Shown here: positions 34,101 to 41,310 of the stretch, piece by piece
Layout of the letters: each line of letters begins with the position of its first letter
How positions within the stretch are numbered: the first letter of the stretch is position 1
NCBI GenBank assembly: GCA_028293625.1
Contig: JAQGOL010000011.1
Span: 1-64,000 of the forward strand
Direction of reading: 5' to 3'
DNA from: Chthoniobacteraceae bacterium
Lineage (GTDB): Bacteria > Verrucomicrobiota > Verrucomicrobiia > Chthoniobacterales > Chthoniobacteraceae
DNA length: 64,000 nucleotides
Made by a program: the position numbers and the translations under genes
Notes under the pieces: generated by a model
What the model was told of the DNA's origin: nothing
Seen by the model: only the letters and a program-made list of their open reading frames with translations
The model's database searches: none

Positions 34101-34468
34101 GCATGCGTTGCCACAAGATCAAAGGAGAGGGCGGGGATGTCGGCCCCGATCTTGCCGGGATTATCACGCGGCACGATCGGCTTTATATCCTGGCTTCAAT
34201 CGTCGACCCAAACGCTGTCGTGGCGCCGGGTTACGACAATGTCCTGATTACTCTCAAAGATGGGAATCTCGTCGCGGGAGTGGTTTCCGGCGAGACCGGC
34301 GAGGAACTGACGTTGACCCAGTTGGCCGACGGTTCAAAACTTAAAGTGAAGAAGGTGGAGATCAAAAGCCGTGACGCGGTCCCCTCGGCGATGCCGCCCG
34401 GCTTGGGGGAAGTGCTCGGCAAACGCGACTTGCGCAACGTGGTGGAATTCCTTGCAACGCTAAAATAG
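31142..34468 (+). CDS. PVC-type membrane-bound dehydrogenase with HEAT repeats and C-terminal heme c
   Basis: A protein of 1108 residues with a signal peptide, an N-terminal six-bladed propeller of the soluble glucose-dehydrogenase type (about 30-450) and HEAT repeats (about 480-920). A C-terminal cytochrome c module carries Cys-Met-Arg-Cys-His at about residue 985, followed by Gly-Gly-Asp-Val-Gly-Pro-Asp-Leu. A calcium-like Asp-Ser-Asp-Gly-Asp-Gly-Asn loop near residue 150 is also present. The layout is typical of Planctomycetes and Verrucomicrobia. The oxidised substrate is unknown. A TTG at 31106 overlaps the MFS stop and could be the true start, but the ATG at 31142 begins directly with the signal peptide. 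Confidence 0.9.
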   Translation: MRTPSPLFAAILLASSPSLFSQDGKTEATTANDTPESALKKLSVAPGLQVDLWAAEPHLVNPVAFSFDEKGRAFVIETNRRRSGALDIRRYMDWLTADLAFRSVDDRVAFLKQAMEKSDGKRIKDLNGDGKSDWHDLEVEGEQIRMVVDSDGDGNADHDTLFAKGFAGVGTAVAAGVLAHEGNIFLACIPDLWRLHDGKGNGVADEKEKLLSGFGVHIAYGGHDMHGVKSGPDGRIYWSIADTGARVTTREGKLIDQPDCGAIFRCNPDATGMELVMSGLRNPQSLAFNDFGDLFTGDNNADGGDKARWVHVVEGGDAGWRIGWQFLPKLGAWNSEKLWELDTDTTALSQLPPVGHIGHGPAGIAFYPGTGLPESYNGHFFFADFPGGVRSFSIKQKGASYTVDNPDSVLLDNSAKVTTGKVLWNLYPSDVQFGVDGGVYVLDWVYGWEKTGKGRIFRVHAPAVDQSALVLETKTLLGEGMAKRETNALSALLAHADQRVRLAAQFELVRRGDPIPLARATLNTQPRLARLHGIWGVTQIARLKPDAARALMPLFADADAEVRGQWAKFIGEARVADERESVIRLLNDPEPRVRFFAAMALAKVGGNTAVAPLLEMLRENADKDAYLRHAGVMALAANAEPALLAAAAHDDSESIRLAALLALRRLGRVETADFLNDKSPRIALEAARAIHDTPISAALPKLAEMVPQASPPFSRRAINAAYHLGTVRKLVELALQPKAAEASRLDAIEALAQWNQILGRDRVTGLFHPLPGNRGEASLEAGGALPELLKDSSQSIRLASLEMATALKLAQCEEPLASAAVDKRFSGPLRAAALKALAAIQSPKLAEAVSAALLEKDKTLLAEARRLEGIASPEKAIEQSIAALKQGTVAEKQGALQTLGNSKLAAADQVLANWLDLLSAGEVLPGIQLDLLEAVAKRTEPLVVQKLAAFEGARPAADPLARWRECFEGGDAKAGREVFYEKAEAACMRCHKIKGEGGDVGPDLAGIITRHDRLYILASIVDPNAVVAPGYDNVLITLKDGNLVAGVVSGETGEELTLTQLADGSKLKVKKVEIKSRDAVPSAMPPGLGEVLGKRDLRNVVEFLATLK

Positions 34469-34469
34469 C

Positions 34470-34508
34470 AAAGCGCCGTGGCGGACACACGTCACACCAC
34501 GGCGCTTT
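34470..34508. terminator. bidirectional hairpin terminator
   Basis: AAAGCGCCGTGG (34470-34481) and its exact complement CCACGGCGCTTT (34497-34508) form a 12-bp stem with a 15-base loop. It lies between the stop codons of convergent genes. T runs are short on both sides, so efficiency is uncertain. Confidence 0.75.
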
Positions 34509-34526
34509 CGGAAGTTGTGGGAATAC

Positions 34527-35909
34527 TCAGGCGTTCACCGCGTCGAGCGCCTCATCCATCATAGCGCGCCGCTCAAGAGGCTGCGACCAGCGCCATTGAT
34601 GCTCCTCGTCGAGCGAGGCGAGCGGATCGAAATAGAGGAATTTTTTACCGGGGCGCACACTGGGGCTGGTAAAGACCGCGATGCCCGTCTTGCGATTGTA
34701 TAGCTCATGGGAATGGGCGTCGCGTTTGCCACCGCCGCCCATCGTATCGACCACAAACGCCGGGGTATTAAAACCGGCGGTTGCACCGCGCACATGTTTT
34801 TCAAGATCGAGCCCGGTCTGCAAGGTTGTCCGCAAATCTTCAACGCCCGGCACCATGTCGTGGAAATAAACATAATACGGATGAATGTTGATGTAACTAA
34901 GGCGGCGGACATGGAGCTGCATTATGGAAGGCTCCGTGTTGACCGTGCGTTGAAGCACGCTCTGGCACCGGACAACAATGCCGCGTTCCGTCATCCGGTT
35001 CATCGCATCGTGGGTGATACCGGTGATCTCGTTGGGATGATTAAAATGCGTGTGAACAACTACGTCTTTATGCAGCTTGCGGCTGAGTTCAACCACCCGG
35101 GTCAGGGCATCAAACCACGCATTGTCGCTTAGGATTTTTTGCGGCATCACGCAAAGCCCTTTGGTGGCAAAACGCAGACGGCGGATATTGGGCATTTTCA
35201 AGAGCCGCTCGCCGATCAGCTGGAGATGGTCAGCCTTCAAATTGAAGGTATCGCCTCCGCTCACAACGATATCTTCGAGCTCGGGTCGCGATTCGATGTA
35301 TTCAAACGCCCTATCCCAGCGGGCAAGACTGGCGTGGAGCTTAAGTTTTTCGCCAACCAGATCGGTGTCGGTGCCAACCGCATAGCTGCGGGTGCAAAAC
35401 CGGCAGTAGACCGGGCAGGAATCAATTGGAAGAAAAAGCGCCTTGTCGCGGTAACGATGAGTGAGGCCCGGCACGGGCGAGTCGCCCTGTTCATTGAGCG
35501 AATCAAACCGCAGCATCGGATGATCCGGCTGTTGCTGGGAGCGAAGTGGAATAAATTGAGTGCGAATCGGATCGCCAAGCGGATTGCTCCAATCAATGAG
35601 ACTAAGCAAATAAGGCGAGATTCGGAGAGCCATCGGGGCGTGGTGCATCCCGGCGGAAAGATCTTCAAAAAAGGAATCTTCAACCAACTGGCCCAGCGTG
35701 TCGCGGAGTTGCCGCACGTTGGTGACGGCGTGTTTTTGTTGGAAAAGATGGGAGCGAAAATCGGCTTCGCTCACATTGGAATAACCGGGAATTTCACGCC
35801 AGAACTCATCACGGCGCAGCGCCTTGTGAGCTAAAAGCGGCGGAGCTTCTCCGGAGAACGCGGATTGAAGAATCGACGGTGGATCAACATGAGCAGTATC
35901 AGTGTACAT
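34527..35909 (-). CDS. KamA/lysine 2,3-aminomutase family radical SAM protein
   Basis: The family moves the amino group of lysine between carbons 2 and 3, using S-adenosylmethionine, a 4Fe-4S cluster and PLP. The 460-residue protein has the radical SAM motif Cys-Pro-Val-Tyr-Cys-Arg-Phe-Cys at about residues 164-171, a Ser-Gly-Gly-Asp SAM-binding motif near 214 and His-Phe-Asn-His-Pro near 292. A PLP-lysine candidate lies near 380. The N-terminal extension of about 100 residues resembles KamA more than the shorter EpmB, but substrate cannot be proven. An Rrf2 regulator gene lies upstream on the same strand, 29 bases away. Confidence 0.88.
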   Translation of the reverse strand: MYTDTAHVDPPSILQSAFSGEAPPLLAHKALRRDEFWREIPGYSNVSEADFRSHLFQQKHAVTNVRQLRDTLGQLVEDSFFEDLSAGMHHAPMALRISPYLLSLIDWSNPLGDPIRTQFIPLRSQQQPDHPMLRFDSLNEQGDSPVPGLTHRYRDKALFLPIDSCPVYCRFCTRSYAVGTDTDLVGEKLKLHASLARWDRAFEYIESRPELEDIVVSGGDTFNLKADHLQLIGERLLKMPNIRRLRFATKGLCVMPQKILSDNAWFDALTRVVELSRKLHKDVVVHTHFNHPNEITGITHDAMNRMTERGIVVRCQSVLQRTVNTEPSIMQLHVRRLSYINIHPYYVYFHDMVPGVEDLRTTLQTGLDLEKHVRGATAGFNTPAFVVDTMGGGGKRDAHSHELYNRKTGIAVFTSPSVRPGKKFLYFDPLASLDEEHQWRWSQPLERRAMMDEALDAVNA

Positions 35910-35938
35910 CGGTTTTTAGCGGGTGAGTTTGCATCGGA

Positions 35939-36406
35939 TTAGGCCGAAGCGGCGGCCTTGGACGAAATCGGTTTGGGAATTTCGTCGGCGCCTTCGGCAA
36001 CCCGGGCGAGAACATCGGCGAGGGTGTAATTTCCGAGCGCTTCCTCAAAAGCCGCCCGCGCCGAGCCGAGAATCGTGATCAGCACCCCCTCGATATTGTG
36101 TCCGATCAGACAACGTTTATTTGGCCCGTGCGGATACAAAGCCGCGGAAGATGCGGGCATCGTGATACGAAAAACTTCGCCCAGGGTGATTTCGGAAGGC
36201 GATCGTTGAAGACGCGAGCCGGCTTGGGAGCCTTTGCCTGTTACCACGATTCCGGCGCGGCTGAGAGTCGCCAGCAATCGGCGAATCACAACGGGGTGAG
36301 TGTTCACGCTGGCGGCCAGGGCCGAGGAAGTCATAGGTTCGCCAGCCTTGTGAGCGAGCAAGGTTAAGAGATGCACGGCGAAAGCGAACTGACAGTTGGC
36401 GGCCAT
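35939..36406 (-). CDS. Rrf2 family transcriptional regulator
   Basis: A 155-residue winged-helix regulator from the ATG at 36406. The Rrf2 helix-turn-helix region (about 10-65), with Ser-Ala-Leu-Ala-Ala-Ser-Val-Asn-Thr-His-Pro-Val-Val-Ile-Arg-Arg, is well conserved. The three-Cys Fe-S cluster motif of IscR and NsrR is absent; one Cys stands near residue 98, in Arg-Cys-Leu-Ile-Gly-His-Asn. It therefore resembles the YwnA-like group. A longer frame from 36445 would place an inverted repeat inside the coding region, so the shorter start is preferred. It probably controls itself and the KamA gene. Confidence 0.88.
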   Translation of the reverse strand: MAANCQFAFAVHLLTLLAHKAGEPMTSSALAASVNTHPVVIRRLLATLSRAGIVVTGKGSQAGSRLQRSPSEITLGEVFRITMPASSAALYPHGPNKRCLIGHNIEGVLITILGSARAAFEEALGNYTLADVLARVAEGADEIPKPISSKAAASA

Positions 36407-36417
36407 GGGGCGAGTTG

Positions 36418-36438
36418 ATGTAACCGTGGCTGTTACAT
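36418..36438. promoter_or_regulatory. perfect inverted repeat, likely Rrf2 operator
   Basis: ATGTAAC (36418-36424) and GTTACAT (36432-36438) form a perfect 7-base dyad around a 7-base centre. It starts 12 bases upstream of the preferred Rrf2 start, where a bound repressor would block the promoter or the ribosome site. The arm-spacer-arm size suits a dimeric winged-helix protein. Confidence 0.6.
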
Positions 36439-36581
36439 TCGTCAAGGCCCGCTTCGAAAAAAGAACGGCATGGCATCAACGCAACTGCCCAACAAAGTGC
36501 TGGGTTTTTTATGACACTTCGTCAAGAAAAGAGAAGGCGCCGCCCGGGAAGTTGCTGAAAGATTCCGTGAAAGGAAAAAAG

Positions 36582-36654
36582 TGGATGAGCTGGGAATCGA
36601 ACCCAGAACCTAGCGATTAAGAGTCGCTTGCTCTGCCAATTGAGCTACTCATCC
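36582..36654 (-). tRNA. tRNA-Lys (anticodon CUU)
   Basis: All arms fold: acceptor GGATGAG/CTCATCC, D arm GCTC/GAGC with the GG pair, anticodon stem AGCGA/TCGCT around loop CTCTTAA, and T arm CTGGG/CCCAG with loop TTCGATT. The anticodon is CTT (Lys). The 3' CCA is not fully encoded (A is followed by C and a T run). The run of six T after the 3' end may act as terminator. Confidence 0.96.
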
Positions 36655-36792
36655 GATCGAACCGTTCCATCACCGGCACGCTGAAAACGGGTGGGCAGCT
36701 TAGCCGCCTGATCTTGCGTCTCAAGGTTTTTCTTTGGTTTCTTTGCCACCGCGATTTCAACGCGCGCGGCAGCTCCGCGATTTACAAAACGG

Positions 36793-36890
36793 GCATCCGG
36801 CCGGAGAGTGGTTCGGATGCAAAAAAGCCGGGTCTGACCACGCGCGGCACGTTCCATGCATATGGAAAGATTGCATCCTCAGCACCCGGC
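36793..36890. other. structured region directly upstream of the response regulator gene
   Basis: A perfect 7-bp inverted repeat GCATCCG / CGGATGC (36793-36799, 36814-36820) is followed by six A. A second long stem follows: GCCGGGT plus CTGA (36827-36837) pairs with TCAG, a one-base bulge, and ACCCGGC (36879-36890). Inside it TTCCAT/ATGGAA can form a small hairpin. On the plus strand the stem is followed by CCCCTTTTTGA and then the ATG at 36901. On the minus strand it is followed by TTTTTT. It could be a terminator in either direction or a leader attenuator. Confidence 0.5.
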
Positions 36891-36900
36891 CCCTTTTTGA

Positions 36901-38019
36901 ATGAATCCATCCCGCATCCTTTTCGTCGCCAACGACCCGCTTTTTGCCACCTGTTATGGAGAAGCGCTCGCGAAGGCCGGTTTTCACGTGAATGTGGCGC
37001 TTGACGGCGAATCAGCGCTGCCCCGCATTCAGGAAGGCCAGGTTGATCTTGTGGTCATTGACCTGTTGCTTCCTGGAATTCAAAGCAGCCAGGTGATCGC
37101 GGCGATTCGAGAAAACAAATCGACTCGCTCGCTACCAATCATCGCATTGCCAACGGAGCTTGAGCCGCTGGCGCAGGCGGCGCATGAAGCAGGTGTCACA
37201 AAGAGGCTCGAACGTTTCGCAAATCCAGTGGCGACATTGATAAACGCGGTGGAATCGTTTAAAGAAGGCTCGCCGGCAGTGGCGCGGACAGAACCGGCGC
37301 AGGCGAGCAAGGAATGGCTTAAACAATGCGCGGTGGAGTTGCCAACACGGATCGTGCGGCTGCGACGGGCGCTTCAAAATACCCGGCAGCAAACCGGCCA
37401 GAGCGGCTTGTTTGGCGAATTGCTACAGGAAGTTCATCAGCTTTGTGAACTCTCAATACTGATTGGACGAAAGCCGATTTTTCAACTCGCATCAGCGCTT
37501 GAATCGCTCGTATTTGATCTCGATACGCTGCCGCAGCAAGCAACTCTCTCCACAGTGCGAACAGTTGGACAAGCAATTGATCTCCTTGACACTCTCCTGG
37601 GGGGCGACCGTTGGACGCGCCTGAAAATCCTGAATGAATCGCAGATTCTCGTGGTGGACGATGATGCAAATGCCCGCCAGCTCATTACGGCCGCCATGCA
37701 GCTTGTGACTCTTTCAGCCACGTCGGCGGCGACGCCGGAAGCCACACTGAGCATTGTCAAGCGGGCTCCCTTTGATCTGATCTTCCTCGACATCGGTTTG
37801 CCAGGAATGAATGGGTTTGAACTTTGCACCAAAATCCGCGCGCTTCCGGCGCACCGCGATACGCCCATCGTCTTTTTAACCGGCATGGCCACATTTCAAA
37901 ATCGAGTGCAATCGAGTTTAAGTGGAGGCAATGACTTTATTGGAAAACCGTTTAATATTCCTGAACTGGGAGTTAAAGCGCTTTTGTGGGCATTCAAAGG
38001 GCAATTGGCGTCTGTATAA
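36901..38019 (+). CDS. response regulator with two receiver domains
   Basis: A 372-residue protein: an N-terminal receiver-like domain (about 1-115), a helical middle part (about 130-235, possibly a phosphotransfer-like bundle) and a C-terminal receiver (about 248-365). The C-terminal receiver has all key residues: the Asp-Asp-Asp acidic cluster, Asp in Phe-Leu-Asp-Ile-Gly-Leu-Pro, Thr in Phe-Leu-Thr-Gly and Lys in Gly-Lys-Pro-Phe. In the N-terminal copy the acidic pair reads Asn-Asp and the late Lys-Pro is replaced by Asn-Pro, so it may not switch normally. There is no DNA-binding output domain and no histidine kinase gene nearby. Confidence 0.88.
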   Translation: MNPSRILFVANDPLFATCYGEALAKAGFHVNVALDGESALPRIQEGQVDLVVIDLLLPGIQSSQVIAAIRENKSTRSLPIIALPTELEPLAQAAHEAGVTKRLERFANPVATLINAVESFKEGSPAVARTEPAQASKEWLKQCAVELPTRIVRLRRALQNTRQQTGQSGLFGELLQEVHQLCELSILIGRKPIFQLASALESLVFDLDTLPQQATLSTVRTVGQAIDLLDTLLGGDRWTRLKILNESQILVVDDDANARQLITAAMQLVTLSATSAATPEATLSIVKRAPFDLIFLDIGLPGMNGFELCTKIRALPAHRDTPIVFLTGMATFQNRVQSSLSGGNDFIGKPFNIPELGVKALLWAFKGQLASV

Positions 38020-38193
38020 GCAAAAAAACGTTTTTAAACTTCCATCGCACCGCGCCCCGGTGTTTGCTCGCCCCGGCGCATTAGGAAATGGCGAGAAAAA
38101 GCGAAAATCAGCCCCGCCTGAAAGTCATTGATAAACCTTTTCAGATGCCGCTTGCGAAGTCTTCAATTTGAACTAAAAGAGCAATATCTCCCT

Positions 38194-39210
38194 ATGAATC
38201 CTACCTTGCCTCGGTTCCGGAACTATGCAGTCGCTCTGGCTTGCTCAATTGCTGCGGTGCTTGTTGATCCTGCCATGGCAGAGACCACCACTGCGACAAC
38301 AACGCCGGTTGGCTTCATTACTGTGACCGTTCCGGCCGCGGCCAACGCCACTACGCCTTCAAGCCGGACCCTTTCCATCCCGCTCTATAACACGGCAGCT
38401 TACGCCGGCGCTGTAGCTTCCGTTGATAGCTCGAGCGCTTTTACTATCTCGGGCGCTGCCTGGACTGCCAATCAGTTTACTACCGCGCCTCATTTCGTGC
38501 GGGTTAAAACGGGGGCGCAAGTCGGCCGGTTTTTTCTGATTGCCTCGCATACCGCCACTCAGCTGACGCTTAGCACCAATGGCGCCAATCTTACGACGTT
38601 GCTTGCCGCCAACGATACCGTGGAGATTGTTCCCGCCAATACGTTGGGGAGCATTTTTGGAACCACGACCCCGCTGCTTCAGAGCAATGCAAACGCAGAT
38701 TTGGCGGACAAAATCTTCATTTGGAACGGCACGGCTTTTGACACCTATTTTCATAATGGGACCAACTGGCGGAAAACCACCACGGTAACCAACGCCAACA
38801 CCACTGTTCTTTATCCGGATGAAGGCTTCTTTGTCACTCGAGTGGCAACCACGCCGGTAAACATCACTTTGATGGGCACGGTCCCTTCCACCGCGGAAAA
38901 GACTGATCTGGCGGGCGCGGGTTCGACCTTTATCGCCAACCGGTTTCCGGTCGACATTGCTATTTCGGCGCTTGGCCTGCAGCAGACCGCCGGCTGGACT
39001 TCCGGACCTGCTCCTGAAAGCGCGGATAGTTTGTATGTGTGGAATGGAACGACCTGGGACACTTACTTCTATAACGGCACGAACTGGCGGAAGACGAACA
39101 GTCTCAAAAACCAGGATGCCGTAGTCATTCCAACCGGAACGGCGATGTTCATTACACGCATCAACGGAACAACAGCCACTCTGGCTCAGGTTCTTCCTTA
39201 CACCCCCTAA
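38194..39210 (+). CDS. TIGR02597 family exported protein
   Basis: A 338-residue protein from the ATG at 38194, starting with a signal peptide that ends Ala-Met-Ala. It belongs to the TIGR02597 family, which is largely confined to Verrucomicrobia. Two internal copies of a segment around Trp-Asn-Gly-Thr-x-x-Asp-Thr-Tyr-Phe-x-Asn-Gly-Thr-Asn-Trp-Arg-Lys stand about 100 residues apart. Function is unknown; surface location is likely. A PEP-CTERM gene follows after 24 bases. Confidence 0.85.
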   Translation: MNPTLPRFRNYAVALACSIAAVLVDPAMAETTTATTTPVGFITVTVPAAANATTPSSRTLSIPLYNTAAYAGAVASVDSSSAFTISGAAWTANQFTTAPHFVRVKTGAQVGRFFLIASHTATQLTLSTNGANLTTLLAANDTVEIVPANTLGSIFGTTTPLLQSNANADLADKIFIWNGTAFDTYFHNGTNWRKTTTVTNANTTVLYPDEGFFVTRVATTPVNITLMGTVPSTAEKTDLAGAGSTFIANRFPVDIAISALGLQQTAGWTSGPAPESADSLYVWNGTTWDTYFYNGTNWRKTNSLKNQDAVVIPTGTAMFITRINGTTATLAQVLPYTP

Positions 39211-39234
39211 CAGAACACTCTTCTTCTCGCCTGA

Positions 39235-39915
39235 ATGATCTTCAAATATCTTCTTCCGGTCACATTTCTCTTTTGTACGGCATTCGCCCAAGGAGCTCAA
39301 ACCACGGTCAATGCCAGCTCCGGCGGGCTGCTGGTTAAGGATAAAACCAATAATTTGCTTTCCGCAGGAATCAGCGGAGATGGTAACGGAAGCGTTATCC
39401 AGATTGGTTATTATAGCGCCGCCACCACGGCGAATAATTTTGCCGGGGAGTGGATTGCCCTTTCCGGCGAGGGGAGTGCGAACACCGGCGGAGTGGTGAC
39501 TGGAAGCAATCCGGCAGAGCCTTTTAATAAGACGTCGATTGGAGACGTTACTTTTGAAGGAGCGGCGGACGGCAGTTTTGGGCTGCAACTCGCTTTCGTA
39601 GCTGGCGATGCTTTAACCGGAAATAATCTTCCGACCTCAACGTCGATTCCGCTCTCAATTCGTTTCTACGACAAGACAACCATTGCGGGATCCAGTTTTT
39701 TCAATGTTGTCTCGAACGATCTATGGACCTGGAAAACTCCGACTGACACGGCTTTGGGTGCAATTATCCAGATATCCCTGAACAGCGCCGGCGCCGAATG
39801 GCAGGACGCTTCGTCGCCGTTGATTACTACCATCGCAGTTCCTGAGCCGACCAGTGCAATGCTACTGCTTACTGGCATTGCCGGTTTGGCGCTTCGCCGC
39901 AAACGCGTTTTGTAG
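39235..39915 (+). CDS. PEP-CTERM sorting domain protein
   Basis: A 226-residue secreted protein with a signal peptide (1-20) and a C-terminal PEP-CTERM tail: Val-Pro-Glu-Pro-Thr, a hydrophobic segment and Arg-Arg-Lys-Arg. Such tails are processed by exosortase, which links the protein to the exopolysaccharide or surface. The body (about 22-200) is Ser/Thr/Gly-rich with beta character and no recognisable catalytic motif. It is probably cotranscribed with the preceding TIGR02597 gene. Confidence 0.88.
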   Translation: MIFKYLLPVTFLFCTAFAQGAQTTVNASSGGLLVKDKTNNLLSAGISGDGNGSVIQIGYYSAATTANNFAGEWIALSGEGSANTGGVVTGSNPAEPFNKTSIGDVTFEGAADGSFGLQLAFVAGDALTGNNLPTSTSIPLSIRFYDKTTIAGSSFFNVVSNDLWTWKTPTDTALGAIIQISLNSAGAEWQDASSPLITTIAVPEPTSAMLLLTGIAGLALRRKRVL

Positions 39916-39943
39916 AGCACATTTTCTCCCCAGTTAATTAAAC

Positions 39944-39976
39944 AGCGAAGGCAAGCCTACTCGGCTTGCCTTCGCT
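39944..39976 (+). terminator. intrinsic terminator after the PEP-CTERM gene
   Basis: AGCGAAGGCAAGCC (39944-39957) and its exact complement GGCTTGCCTTCGCT (39963-39976) form a 14-bp stem with a 5-base loop, followed by CTTTTAG. It ends the TIGR02597/PEP-CTERM unit and separates it from gspF. Confidence 0.88.
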
Positions 39977-40002
39977 CTTTTAGCCCCTATGTTTGCCGCC
40001 CC

Positions 40003-41268
40003 ATGCCGCAATTCAGATTCGTCGCGCGTAACTCTGAGGGAAAACTGATCGATGGCGTCATCACGTGCAATGATCGCGCCGCCGCGATTCACCATGTCGA
40101 AAAGGATCGCTGCGTTCCCATCAAGATTGAGCCGGTAAAGGAGAAGGCTGCCGCGGCTTCAACCAAGCTTTATTCAAATGGCAGCAATAGCTCTGCCAAA
40201 ACGGCCAATAGCGAGGAAAAGGTAGATACCCTAAGCCACTCGCAGCTTTACCTCTTTACCGAACAGCTTGCCCATTTGTTATCGGCCGGGATGACGCTTG
40301 ATGAAGCGTTGGGCATCCTTGTAAAGCGGCTTAAACATCCACGATTGGCGGCGCTCTGCAAAACACTTCATCAGGCACTGATTGAAGGTCGAAGCCTTTC
40401 CCAGGCCATGCGCGAGTTCCCACGCATTTTCTCGCCGCTTTATTACAATATGGTTTCCGCGGGAGAAGCCAGCGGCGCGCTGGGCGATATATTAAAGCGA
40501 CTGGTAAAGCATCTATCGGCATTAAAAGCCTTACGGGATAAGGTGACGCAGGCGCTGGTCTACCCTGCCCTGCTCGTCGGCATGGGAATCATCCTGATCA
40601 TTGTTTTTATCAAATTCATGGTCCCGCAGATGATGTCGTTTCTGTCGAAGACAGGCGGGCGGGCACTCCCGTTACCCACCCAGATTTTGATGAAAAGCAA
40701 TGAGTTGCTTACTCAATACTGGTGGCTGGGACTGCTCCTTGGCTTTGGCGCCTACACGGGATTCAAGGCATTTACCCGCAGCCCCGAAGGACGCAAAAGC
40801 TGGGATACGTTCATTTGGAAGATGCCGCTTTTCAGTTCGATTCTACGTTACCGTTATTACGCGCAATTTGCCAGGACGCTTGGCACCTTGATAGAAAACG
40901 GTGTCACCCTTCTAAAAGCTCTTGAATTACTCGAGGACATTTCGGGGAACGAATATGTACGCGCCCGGATGAGCCTTGTGCGCAAGGCGGTCGTCGACGG
41001 GGCGACGATGTCGGTGGCATTGGGCGAGCAGAAAATTTTCCCGGAACTCTTCGCCGACATGATGGCGGTTGGCGAACAATCGGGCAAATTTGATCAAACA
41101 ATGCAAATGATCGCCGATGTGTATGAACGAGAACTTGATAAGCAGGTCCAAATCACCTCGGAACTCATTCCTCCCCTGGTGATGCTCGCGATCGCCGCAG
41201 TTGTGGGGCTCATTGTATTTGGAGTGCTCAGTGCTGTATTTGCCTTAACACAAGATATGCACGCTTAA
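40003..41268 (+). CDS. gspF: type II secretion inner-membrane platform protein GspF
   Basis: GspF/PilC forms the inner-membrane platform on which pseudopili assemble. The 421-residue protein has two T2SSF domains (about 85-205 and 285-405) and three membrane segments (about 185-210, 235-255 and 385-415). The Gly-Met-Thr-Leu-Asp-Glu-Ala-Leu motif opens the first domain, and Leu-Ile-Glu-Asn-Gly-Val-Thr-Leu-Leu opens the second. It starts 27 bases after the terminator. A gspG gene lies downstream, so it is assigned to type II secretion rather than to type IV pili. Confidence 0.92.
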   Translation: MPQFRFVARNSEGKLIDGVITCNDRAAAIHHVEKDRCVPIKIEPVKEKAAAASTKLYSNGSNSSAKTANSEEKVDTLSHSQLYLFTEQLAHLLSAGMTLDEALGILVKRLKHPRLAALCKTLHQALIEGRSLSQAMREFPRIFSPLYYNMVSAGEASGALGDILKRLVKHLSALKALRDKVTQALVYPALLVGMGIILIIVFIKFMVPQMMSFLSKTGGRALPLPTQILMKSNELLTQYWWLGLLLGFGAYTGFKAFTRSPEGRKSWDTFIWKMPLFSSILRYRYYAQFARTLGTLIENGVTLLKALELLEDISGNEYVRARMSLVRKAVVDGATMSVALGEQKIFPELFADMMAVGEQSGKFDQTMQMIADVYERELDKQVQITSELIPPLVMLAIAAVVGLIVFGVLSAVFALTQDMHA

Positions 41269-41310
41269 AGTCGTGTTTCAGTAATCCTCTCCGGACCTTC
41301 CCCCGCCTCA

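Noticed and set aside
36793-36890. A c-di-GMP (GEMM) riboswitch before the response regulator
   Set aside because: A GGATGCAAAAAAGCC stretch resembles the 3' half, but the CACGCACAGGGCAAACC half and the GNRA loop are absent.
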